A stretch of 64,000 nucleotides of DNA from Proteiniphilum sp. UBA1403 (GTDB lineage: Bacteria > Bacteroidota > Bacteroidia > Bacteroidales > Dysgonomonadaceae): the NCBI GenBank assembly GCA_002305715.1, contig DBQD01000042.1, positions 16,134 to 80,133 of the forward strand. Direction: 5' to 3'. The notes below the pieces were generated by a model, which saw nothing but the letters and a program-made list of their open reading frames with translations, did no database searches and was not told the DNA's origin. Both the position numbers and the translations under genes were made by a program. Below are positions 17,402 to 24,514 of the stretch, in pieces (positions within the stretch are counted from its first letter, which is position 1; each line of letters opens with the position of its first letter).

Positions 17402-18244
17402 TTGAATGCAAGAGATTTATTTACTCGTGCAGGAGCAGGAATTATCTATATTCTGTTGATCCTGTTAGGTGTACTGGGAGGGCGCACCAGTTTCCTAATT
17501 GTCTTTGGCACCATCTTGGCCATCGGTCTCTTTGAATTCTATCGCATGGTTGAGAAGGACACCACTCACGCTATTAGCAAGATTTTCAACATATCGATGG
17601 GTATTTTGCTCTTTTTATCCGTATTTCTCTTCATTGAGGGTATTTTCCTCTTTGCCCTGCCTGTCGGCATCCTCGTTTATCTGATGATTCTCTTCACCTC
17701 ATCGGTATTTCTACGCAGGCAGGATATCCTTCACGGCATCATCTATTCCGTTTTCGGACAAATATACGTAACGATGCCCTTAGGGCTATTGATGCTTCTC
17801 TCCTACTCCTACCAAAGTAATCTTTCTGGCGAGGGTCACCATTGGGCACCAATATTGGCTTTATTTGTTTTCATATGGATAAACGACACTGCAGCCTATT
17901 TTATTGGTTCACTCATTGGTAAACACAAACTAATTGAACATATATCCCCAAAAAAGTCGGTTGAAGGGTTCATAGCCGGCATACTCTTTACTCTGCTTGC
18001 ATCCTTCTTTTTTGCCAAATTCTATCCGGAGTACTCTACTGCATTCTGGATGGGTTACGCAGCTGTAGTCGCTCTCTTTGGTACGTTGGGTGACCTATTT
18101 GAGTCACTCATTAAACGCACATGTGGTGTGAAAGATGCAGGGAACCTAATTCCTGGACATGGGGGTATCCTCGACCGCATCGACAGTCTGCTGGTAGCCG
18201 TACCTGCTGCTTATCTTTACCTTCTTATATTTCTATCCTTTTGA
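17402..18244 (+). CDS. cdsA: phosphatidate cytidylyltransferase (TTG start)
   Basis: Integral membrane enzyme of 280 aa that makes CDP-diacylglycerol from phosphatidate and CTP. The CDS signature is complete at the C-terminus: SLIKRTCGVKDAGNLIP followed by GHGGILDRIDSL. About seven or eight hydrophobic segments precede it. No ATG fits the family N-terminus (NARDLFTRAGAGIIYILLIL), and an ATG-TAA lies just upstream, so the start is taken as TTG at 17402. Confidence 0.93.
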   Translation: MNARDLFTRAGAGIIYILLILLGVLGGRTSFLIVFGTILAIGLFEFYRMVEKDTTHAISKIFNISMGILLFLSVFLFIEGIFLFALPVGILVYLMILFTSSVFLRRQDILHGIIYSVFGQIYVTMPLGLLMLLSYSYQSNLSGEGHHWAPILALFVFIWINDTAAYFIGSLIGKHKLIEHISPKKSVEGFIAGILFTLLASFFFAKFYPEYSTAFWMGYAAVVALFGTLGDLFESLIKRTCGVKDAGNLIPGHGGILDRIDSLLVAVPAAYLYLLIFLSF

Positions 18245-18315
18245 TAAATTCTTGTTTGTTCAAAACAAAAGCGGTGGAGTAACGTTATTTTATTTTACCA
18301 TCAAACACTTTTACT

Positions 18316-18534
18316 ATGAACAAAAAGCTAATTGGAACGAATGCAGGAATAATATGGAACCTACTGAATAATAGACAAAAATGGAATGTTACTCAGTTAA
18401 AGGAGTCCTCTGGACTTTTAGAAAAAGAGATCTATACAGCTATTGGTTGGCTTGCCAGAGAGAATAAAATTGAAATAGACAAAAATGAAGAGGGGCAGGA
18501 GGTCTATTACCTCCTGATTGAATATTATTTCTAA
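18316..18534 (+). CDS. small winged helix-turn-helix protein (DUF2582-like)
   Basis: Seventy-two residues forming a single winged-helix domain: NAGIIWNLLNNRQKWNVTQL, SSGLLEKEIYTAIGWLAREN (recognition helix) and a wing ending VYYLL. Such proteins are common single-domain DNA-binding candidates in Bacteroidota. No effector domain is present. It sits downstream of cdsA after 71 nt and is convergent with galE. Confidence 0.85.
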   Translation: MNKKLIGTNAGIIWNLLNNRQKWNVTQLKESSGLLEKEIYTAIGWLARENKIEIDKNEEGQEVYYLLIEYYF

Positions 18535-18556
18535 CTTATTGATCCATTCAACAAAC

Positions 18557-19588
18557 TTACATTACCCCTTTCTCACGAAGACGGAGCTGCCACCTCCAAG
18601 CTGAAGCCATGGTATCTTCAATAGTCTCCACAGCTTTCCAGCCCAGAACATTGTTTGCCTTATCGGGTTGAGCCCAAATCTTTTCTATATCCCCCTCTCT
18701 ACGGCCCACAATTTTGTAATTCAACGCTGTACCTGAGACCTTTTCAAAAACGTGAATCAGTTCAAGTACTGAAAGACCTTTTCCGGTACCCAGATTGAAA
18801 ATTTCCACTTTCTCTTCCGATTTATCTTCAAGCATTCTTTCTATAGCAATAACGTGTGCTTTGGCAAGATCCACCACATTAATAAAGTCACGAATACATG
18901 ATCCGTCGGGGGTATGGTAATCGTCACCAAAAACGCTTAATTGGTATCTAACACCAATACCAGTCTGTGTAATATAGGGCACCAAATTTTGGGGAACACC
19001 CAATGGTAGCTCCCCAATTTCAGCCGAGGGATGAGCACCAATAGGATTAAAATAGCGTAAGATAATTGACTTGATTGGTGCTCCCGAATGAACAAAATCT
19101 TGAATTATCTCTTCATTGATCTGCTTTGTATTACCATATGGAGAGGCGGCAGGTTTGATGGGAGCATTTTCATCAATGGGATTGTAGTCCGGTTCTCCAT
19201 ACACTGTGCAGGAGGAAGAAAATACAATACCCTTCACTTGGTTAGCGGGCATCAACTCAAGTAGATTGATGAGCGAAACAAGGTTGTTGCGATAGTAGAG
19301 TAACGGTTGTTGAACCGACTCTCCAACAGCCTTACTAGCTGCAAAGTGTATAATTCCATCGAAATGGTACTTTGCAAAAAGCGATTTCATAGCCTCAAAA
19401 TCAGTACAATCTAACTTGTCAAAAACAGGTCGCTTTCCGGTAATGCGTTCAATACCATCGAGTACATCGATATTTGAATTAGAAAGATTATCAACTATAA
19501 CAACATCATACCCTGCTTGTTGTAGTTCTACAACCGTGTGCGAACCAATATATCCAGTTCCCCCGGTTACCAAGATTTTCTTTGCCAT
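18557..19588 (-). CDS. galE: UDP-glucose 4-epimerase
   Basis: Short-chain dehydrogenase/reductase of 343 aa interconverting UDP-glucose and UDP-galactose. GGTGYIGSHTVVEL is the NAD-binding glycine motif at the N-terminus, FSSSCTVYG gives the catalytic Ser/Thr region and SPYGNTK the YxxxK pair. GDDYHTPDGSCIRDFINVVD and the C-terminal GRREGDIEKIWAQPDKA are typical of GalE. Transcribed alone on the minus strand. Confidence 0.96.
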   Translation of the reverse strand: MAKKILVTGGTGYIGSHTVVELQQAGYDVVIVDNLSNSNIDVLDGIERITGKRPVFDKLDCTDFEAMKSLFAKYHFDGIIHFAASKAVGESVQQPLLYYRNNLVSLINLLELMPANQVKGIVFSSSCTVYGEPDYNPIDENAPIKPAASPYGNTKQINEEIIQDFVHSGAPIKSIILRYFNPIGAHPSAEIGELPLGVPQNLVPYITQTGIGVRYQLSVFGDDYHTPDGSCIRDFINVVDLAKAHVIAIERMLEDKSEEKVEIFNLGTGKGLSVLELIHVFEKVSGTALNYKIVGRREGDIEKIWAQPDKANNVLGWKAVETIEDTMASAWRWQLRLREKGVM

Positions 19589-19616
19589 AATATTATTTTG
19601 TTTGCCTGTTTTTGCA

Positions 19617-19624
19617 CAAAAATA
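19617..19624 (-). promoter_or_regulatory. -7 box for galE
   Basis: On the minus strand this reads TATTTTTG, matching TAnnTTTG, 28 nt before the galE start. No convincing TTTG -33 at 19-21 nt was found. Confidence 0.4.
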
Positions 19625-19699
19625 CGAAAATTTTCTCTATGTTTGTCATTACCCTATTATCGTAGTTAGCAAAAAGCAGTTCAATAAATCAGCCGTTAA

Positions 19700-20683
19700 A
19701 TGTACAATGTAAAAACATACTACCGAAAAGAAGAGCTTCCCTCCATGGAAGAGAGCAGTTTTTTTCATTCGGCCTCCGGATTCGACTGGTATAGTAATTC
19801 ACCAGCATATAAACCTCTGATGCTAGTTGCATTTGATGCCGACAGGCCAGTGGCTGCTTTATTTGCCGTAATTACACGCATTAACCGCTTTCTCAAGGGC
19901 AAGCTCTTTCAACGATGTTTCATTACACAGCAACCACAATTCTTTGAAAAGAACCTTTCACAAATAGATGTATTTGAAAAGCTGATAACCCATCTGGTTG
20001 AAGAAGTAAAAAATAAGGTATTTCTCATCCGATATGATAACTTGGGTAATGCAATATTTGGCTACAAAGGATTTCGTGCAAATAAATTCTATTCTGTAAA
20101 ATGGATCAATATCCGGAATTCATTACAGCGAAAACGCAAGATATGGGATCAGCTTTCTGCATCACGTAAGAATCAGGTCAATAAAGCAATGAAAAAAGGC
20201 CTGATTGTAGAGGAGTTTAAAACAGAAGAGAATTTACCGGAGCTATACAAACTCATTCAGCAGACGAATAACAAAAAAATTTGGCGCCGTTTACCTCCAT
20301 ATCAGTATTTTAAAAATTACTTTTGTCATTATGTAAAAAAGGATAAAGGGAAGATACTTTTAACTCGCTATCAGGGCAAAATCGTTGGGGGAGCTTTTTT
20401 GGGGTTTGAGAAAAGAGAAACCGTTTACTGTCTCTATTACTGGGGTAAATCAAAACGATACAAGATGGTATACCCCACCATTTTCACCCTCTACACAGCA
20501 ATGAAGATGTCTGAAGAACAAGGATTTCAATATTTTGATTTCATGGATGTGGGTTTTCTTGATAAACGAGCAGGCAGATCGCGTTTTCTATTACAATTTG
20601 GTGGAAAACAAAGAGCTACTCGACGTTGGTACAGGTTCAACTGGTCTCTGTTGAATTTCTTTGCCAATAAGTTATACGACTAA
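19700..20683 (+). CDS. FemAB/GNAT-like acyltransferase
   Basis: Protein of 327 aa with the same overall plan as FemAB-like transferases. It shows WDQLSASRKNQVNKAMKKGL (residues ~148-167), LLTRYQGKIVGGAFLGF, and FDFMDVGFLDKRAGRSRFLLQ near the C-terminus. It is only distantly similar to the FemAB-like protein at 8313. No signal peptide. A -7-like TATGTTTG at 19638-19645 may drive it. Substrate unknown; cell-wall or surface-polysaccharide acylation is a guess from the family. Confidence 0.75.
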   Translation: MYNVKTYYRKEELPSMEESSFFHSASGFDWYSNSPAYKPLMLVAFDADRPVAALFAVITRINRFLKGKLFQRCFITQQPQFFEKNLSQIDVFEKLITHLVEEVKNKVFLIRYDNLGNAIFGYKGFRANKFYSVKWINIRNSLQRKRKIWDQLSASRKNQVNKAMKKGLIVEEFKTEENLPELYKLIQQTNNKKIWRRLPPYQYFKNYFCHYVKKDKGKILLTRYQGKIVGGAFLGFEKRETVYCLYYWGKSKRYKMVYPTIFTLYTAMKMSEEQGFQYFDFMDVGFLDKRAGRSRFLLQFGGKQRATRRWYRFNWSLLNFFANKLYD

Positions 20684-20797
20684 TTTCCTGCAACTACACA
20701 TGATTTGCAAAGAAACGTAAAGAGCTATTTTTTTTAGAACATCCCTCTGATTCAAATACTAAAGTAGCTTAAAAATAAAACATTTCCCATGAAATCC

Positions 20798-20829
20798 TTT
20801 GGTTTATTCCAACAGATGCAATATATTTG
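20798..20829 (+). promoter_or_regulatory. strong Bacteroidota promoter overlapped by an inverted repeat
   Basis: TTTG (20798-20801), 20-nt spacer, TATATTTG (20822-20829): a perfect consensus match in a 427-nt gap. GATGCAA (20815-20821) and TTGCATC (20827-20833) form a 7-bp inverted repeat centred on the -7 box, as an operator would. Transcription would begin near 20836 and run into the hairpin and small ORFs that follow. Confidence 0.72.
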
Positions 20830-20875
20830 CATCGTGTTTTTCATGGTATTAGATTTAAGGTTAACAATGAAGATT

Positions 20876-20906
20876 GGTTGTCGTGAGACAACCATTCCTT
20901 TTTTAT
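20876..20906 (+). terminator. intrinsic-terminator-like hairpin in small-gene leader
   Basis: GGTTGTC (20876-20882), loop GTGA, GACAACC (20887-20893), then ATTCC and a run of T. Seven perfect base pairs and a U-tract make a terminator or attenuator, about 40 nt after the predicted transcription start. It lies just before the small ORFs, so it could either end a ~70-nt RNA or control read-through. Confidence 0.62.
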
Positions 20907-20931
20907 GGCGTTAGGTATACCAAAATTATGA
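20905..20931 (+). CDS. possible 8-codon upstream ORF
   Basis: ATG at 20905 reads MALGIPKL and ends in a TGA that overlaps the next ATG as ATGA. The overlap would allow translational coupling to the 24-codon ORF. Too short to judge on its own; supported only by the arrangement. Confidence 0.25.
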   Translation: MALGIPKL

Positions 20932-21002
20932 GAACTCTACTTCTTATTATCGCAATCCAAACGATTTCATTTATTTCTACGATATTATTTACTAGATTTT
21001 AA
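20928..21002 (+). CDS. 24-aa hydrophobic membrane peptide (unannotated small gene)
   Basis: ATG at 20928 to TAA at 21000-21002. The peptide begins MRTLLLIIAIQTISF and ends ILFTRF: one continuous hydrophobic helix with a basic residue at each end, as in single-span small membrane proteins. It is preceded by a consensus promoter, a hairpin and a coupled 8-codon ORF. No homologue is known to me. The region has no larger gene on either strand, which favours a real small gene, but 24 codons can occur by chance. Confidence 0.45.
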   Translation: MRTLLLIIAIQTISFISTILFTRF

Positions 21003-21110
21003 ACACCAACATCTACTTTTAAAATGAGCTGTATGTTGAGAAAGTGAGAACTATTATTTCAAGGGTATAATTTTTCTACCTATTCTTCGCTGCTCACTAA
21101 AATCCAAAAC

Positions 21111-21842
21111 TCACTTGTATTTCTCCCACAGATCGTTGTGAATGATTTGCCACGACTGCTCAATCAATTGAGGAATATCAGATTCCTTCACTCCTTCAGT
21201 GGATATTGGTTTATGAATAATCAATTCTAACTTCGATGGACTCAACTGAAATGAGTCTCTTTTTAACACATCGTACGATCCATTGATGGTGAGCGGAACA
21301 ATTGGCAGTTTCAAATCATATGCTATATGATAGGCTCCTTTTTTAAAGGATCTCATTTTGCCTGTATGTGTTCGGGCACCTTCCGGAAAAATAACCATTG
21401 AAACACCATCCACAATCTGTTCCTTCGCTCTCAATATTGAAGCTGTACGAGCGGCAAGGCTTGAATTATCTACAAAAACATGTCCAGCTTTCTCCGATGC
21501 AAAACCAACAAAAGGAATCTTGCGCAAACTAGCTTTCTGCATCCACTTTACATTCTGATTGAGAAATCCATATACTAGAAAAATATCATACGACCCTTGG
21601 TGATTGGCAACAAAAACATAGGATTGTTTGGGATCCAAATTTTCATGTCCTCTTGTTTTTACACGGCAGAGAGTTAACCAGCAAGTGAAACGCGACCACC
21701 ACTTGGGAGGATAAAAACCCCAGTACTTACTCCCAAAAAGAGGAGCCATTACCATTACCAACAATGCGGTAATCAATGTAAGCAATAAAAAAAGTGGCAC
21801 AAAAATGATCCACTGATATAAAAAATATACGATTCTTTTCAC
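21111..21842 (-). CDS. plsC: 1-acyl-sn-glycerol-3-phosphate acyltransferase (GTG start)
   Basis: PlsC-type acyltransferase, 243 aa, making phosphatidate from lysophosphatidate at the inner membrane. The HX4D motif is NHQGSYDIF (about residue 80) and the glycerol-phosphate motif is FPEGART (about residue 152). An ATG 18 codons upstream (21896) is possible, but that extension (ICKNIYFCIVDTESSEK) looks unlike the family. The GTG at 21842 begins VKRIVYFLYQWIIFVPLFLL, the usual N-terminus, and a TATTTTTG -7 box at 21871-21878 would lie inside the longer version. I therefore choose the GTG. Confidence 0.87.
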   Translation of the reverse strand: MKRIVYFLYQWIIFVPLFLLLTLITALLVMVMAPLFGSKYWGFYPPKWWSRFTCWLTLCRVKTRGHENLDPKQSYVFVANHQGSYDIFLVYGFLNQNVKWMQKASLRKIPFVGFASEKAGHVFVDNSSLAARTASILRAKEQIVDGVSMVIFPEGARTHTGKMRSFKKGAYHIAYDLKLPIVPLTINGSYDVLKRDSFQLSPSKLELIIHKPISTEGVKESDIPQLIEQSWQIIHNDLWEKYK

Positions 21843-22037
21843 TTTTTCACTTGATTCTGTGTCTACAATGCAAAAATAAATATTTTTGCAAATCATCAGA
21901 CATAAATATGTAGTTTTTGCAAATCAAACAGCTTTTTTCCAGATTAAACCATTTTTTATCACGATTTATTTCCTCGTTTGTTGAATTTTGTGTTTATTTG
22001 CGCTACGAAACAAATAACAAAATTATATACATCACAC

Positions 22038-22322
22038 ATGAAAGAATTTGCTAAATACATCGGCGTAATTGTAATGCTAATAGGTGTTGCCTTTTTTGTG
22101 ATACCTTTTTTTATGGGCACAACCAATAACACCAATCTTATTTTTGGTCTATTGCTGGTTGTAGAAGGTATGCTGGGCCATATCTATGTGAATAACATGA
22201 AAAAAGGGAGCATTATCAGCAACATCCTTTGGGCAATTATATTGTTGTTCGTCCCATTTACTGTTTTCTTCTTATTCAAAAAGGCTGCTTACACAGAAGA
22301 AGAATTGATTGCTTACAATTAA
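22038..22322 (+). CDS. small three-span membrane protein
   Basis: Ninety-four residues starting at ATG 22038 (MKEFAKYIGVIVMLIGVAFF); a 20-codon upstream extension to 21978 would add unlikely sequence. Three hydrophobic segments lie at about 7-26, 32-50 and 62-82, with a short acidic C-terminus. It resembles uncharacterised small membrane proteins common in Bacteroidales. Function unknown. A clear terminator follows. Confidence 0.75.
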   Translation: MKEFAKYIGVIVMLIGVAFFVIPFFMGTTNNTNLIFGLLLVVEGMLGHIYVNNMKKGSIISNILWAIILLFVPFTVFFLFKKAAYTEEELIAYN

Positions 22323-22350
22323 GAAGTTTGCACACACCTTTAAAGTACAA

Positions 22351-22387
22351 AGAGGCTGTCTCAATATTGAGGCAGCCTCTGTTTTTT
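22351..22387 (+). terminator. intrinsic terminator after small membrane protein
   Basis: AGAGGCTGTCTCA (22351-22363) pairs with TGAGGCAGCCTCT (22368-22380) through 13 bp including one G-T, with a 4-nt loop and a following TTTTTT. It is the clearest ordinary terminator in the window. The next 200 nt show nothing recognisable. Confidence 0.92.
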
Positions 22388-22587
22388 AGTACTATACTGA
22401 TTAAGTTTTCGATGCGTGCAATCCATTTTAAAGGATGTGAAAGAATGGTCTTTCACTGCATCATGCATGTATCTTACTACCTTCACCCTCATTCCCTCCT
22501 TATACCCTCCTTATGTCAACCTTATAAAACAACGGAGGGGATATATGGGGATGATAGGGTTGATGCAAACGTGAAGAGAGTTGAGTA

Positions 22588-23973
22588 TCACTTACGATCG
22601 ACGTACAGTTGAGAGTTCTCATACTTTTTAACCACAACCGCCTCATCTTTTTCAATAAATCCTCTCAAAGAAACAGCATCGTAATAACTCCCATCAATTA
22701 TTACCTTACCAGAAGGACGAAGAACTGTAGCTGCTTTTCCCATCTGTCCTACCATTGTTGCAGGTTGCATAGGAACAGATATGAAACCTTCCTGATCGGC
22801 ATGCAATGCAGCCTTATTCAGAATTCCCGGTTTTCCGATGCGACTCGACAAGTAGAGAATTAAACTAACACTCAATCCCATTCCACCCAATACAATCATG
22901 ATGGCTCGAAAGATTTCTGTAGTTGGTAGACCTTCGAAGTTAAAGCGAATATTTCCAATAAGAGCAAGTATCAATGCCAAAATGACCAAAATAATTCCTG
23001 TGATACCGATGACACCAAATCCGGGAACGACAAACAACTCAAAGACAATAAGAATTATTCCCAAAACGAAGAGCAACATCTCCCAATTCTGGGCATAACC
23101 TGTTAGATAAAGAGGTGTAAAATAGAGTATTGCTGCTGTAATGGCGATAGCTGTAGGAAATCCTATTCCGGGTGAATGCAATTCAAAATAAATACCTCCA
23201 ATAATTAACATGATCAATAAAGCTTGCACCACACCATTGGTGAGGAAACCTCTTATCTGGTCATAGAAAGTGGGATTATAGGTTTCAAGGCGATAGTCGG
23301 GATATGATAAGTGGGTGACAATCAACTCGTGAAGGCTTTCGGCAACTCCATCGCAATACCCCAACTCCATGGCCTGGCTTGCGGTAAGTGTGAGAATCTG
23401 TGTGGAATCGGCATAGCCGGGCACCACAACTTTTTCATCAACCATGGCTTCAGCAATTATTGGATCGCGCTTCCACCTGGTTAAAGTATCCTCCAGCTCA
23501 ATGGTTATTACTTTACCATGGCTCTCAGCTGTTGCTCGCATAATAGCACGCATATAAGACTGATATTTGTCAGGTGCCTTAGCCCCATCAGTTCCATCCA
23601 CCACCGTGGCCGCACCAATGGAGGCACTTTTTCGCATAAAGATGCTGTCGCAAGCAGTGGATATGAGCGCACCGGCTGAAGCAGCATTGTTATCGATAAA
23701 AACATAAATGGGTAGCGGATAATTCAAAATAGCAGTACGCATTGAATCTGCCTCGAGTACACTGCCACCGTAGGTGTTCATATGCAGCAACACCACACGA
23801 GCATCTTTCTGCAGCGCTTCATGCAAACCATTCTGCAAATATATCCAGGTGTTACTACCGATGTTTTCCTTGATGTTGATTCGATAGATTAACACTTTGT
23901 CATCTTGTGCGTGCAGACCCTGTAACAAAAACCACCCTGCCAAGAGAATAAAAATGGAACGTAATTTTTTCAT
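22588..23973 (-). CDS. NfeD-family membrane serine protease
   Basis: Protein of 461 aa with a signal peptide ending LHAQ, a ClpP-like periplasmic protease domain, four or five hydrophobic segments and a C-terminal OB-fold NfeD domain. The nucleophile region is FIDNNAASAGALISTACDSI (serine in SAGA, near residue 102) and MNTYGGSVLEADSMR is the substrate-strand loop. Family members cleave membrane proteins such as stomatins and associate with lipid-raft proteins; no flotillin-type partner is adjacent here. The C-terminal ATVLRPSGKVIIDGSYYDAVS marks the OB domain. Confidence 0.9.
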   Translation of the reverse strand: MKKLRSIFILLAGWFLLQGLHAQDDKVLIYRINIKENIGSNTWIYLQNGLHEALQKDARVVLLHMNTYGGSVLEADSMRTAILNYPLPIYVFIDNNAASAGALISTACDSIFMRKSASIGAATVVDGTDGAKAPDKYQSYMRAIMRATAESHGKVITIELEDTLTRWKRDPIIAEAMVDEKVVVPGYADSTQILTLTASQAMELGYCDGVAESLHELIVTHLSYPDYRLETYNPTFYDQIRGFLTNGVVQALLIMLIIGGIYFELHSPGIGFPTAIAITAAILYFTPLYLTGYAQNWEMLLFVLGIILIVFELFVVPGFGVIGITGIILVILALILALIGNIRFNFEGLPTTEIFRAIMIVLGGMGLSVSLILYLSSRIGKPGILNKAALHADQEGFISVPMQPATMVGQMGKAATVLRPSGKVIIDGSYYDAVSLRGFIEKDEAVVVKKYENSQLYVDRK

Positions 23974-23993
23974 TTTTAACAGCTATAATATAA

Positions 23994-24001
23994 CAAAGAT
24001 A
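23994..24001 (-). promoter_or_regulatory. -7 box for NfeD gene
   Basis: Minus-strand TATCTTTG, 20 nt before the start at 23973. A matching -33 is not obvious. Confidence 0.45.
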
Positions 24002-24042
24002 ATAGTTTTTGGATTTCAGCTGTCATTTTCATCAAAAATGTG

Positions 24043-24050
24043 TATATTTG
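24043..24050 (+). promoter_or_regulatory. -7 box for folK
   Basis: TATATTTG, 17 nt before the ATG at 24068; no good TTTG -33. Its position argues against the longer upstream reading of folK, which would begin inside the divergent NfeD gene. Confidence 0.5.
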
Positions 24051-24067
24051 TAGTTCAATTTATCAGT

Positions 24068-24514
24068 ATGAGCACTATTATATTAAGCATAGGATCTAAC
24101 ACATTCGCAAAAACCAATATCGATAAAGCTAAGCGAATGCTCTCCCGGCTTTTCCCCGAGATAACTTTCACACAACCCATTCTCACCGAGCCCGAAGAGG
24201 AGAAGTACTCCTACCTGTTTCGTAATATATTGGCCAAAGCAGAAACAGATATGACACCTGAAGAGGTGATCGATAAAATTAAACAGACCGAAAGAGCTGT
24301 AGGGCGCTCACCCAAAGATAAGTATCAGGGAAAAGTAATCATCGACATCGATCTCATTCAGTATAACGACAAAATTCTGCGCCCTGAAGACTATGGACGC
24401 AATTATGTGCAGCAGCTTCTGGTCTTGCTGCAACAGCAAGAAACAACTGCAACAACATCATCGACCACCGCTACCGTAGATAGCCCGGCCGATAAGGATG
24501 TACTCGAGGATTAA
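24068..24514 (+). CDS. folK: 2-amino-4-hydroxy-6-hydroxymethyldihydropteridine diphosphokinase-like (HPPK)
   Basis: Folate-pathway pyrophosphokinase-type protein of 148 aa. It begins STIILSIGSNTFAKTNIDKA and carries the metal-binding GKVIIDIDLIQYND motif that matches the HPPK signature DIDL. The C-terminus is shorter than in E. coli and ends in a low-complexity Gln/Thr tail (QQQETTATTSSTTATV). The start at 24068 follows a TATATTTG -7 box. The stop overlaps that of the convergent relA-like gene by 4 nt. Confidence 0.82.
   Translation: MSTIILSIGSNTFAKTNIDKAKRMLSRLFPEITFTQPILTEPEEEKYSYLFRNILAKAETDMTPEEVIDKIKQTERAVGRSPKDKYQGKVIIDIDLIQYNDKILRPEDYGRNYVQQLLVLLQQQETTATTSSTTATVDSPADKDVLED

Noticed and set aside
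23897..24067. N-terminal extension of folK into the divergent NfeD gene
   Set aside because: It would start inside the NfeD coding region and upstream of a TATATTTG -7 box, and lacks HPPK similarity; ATG 24068 fits the family.
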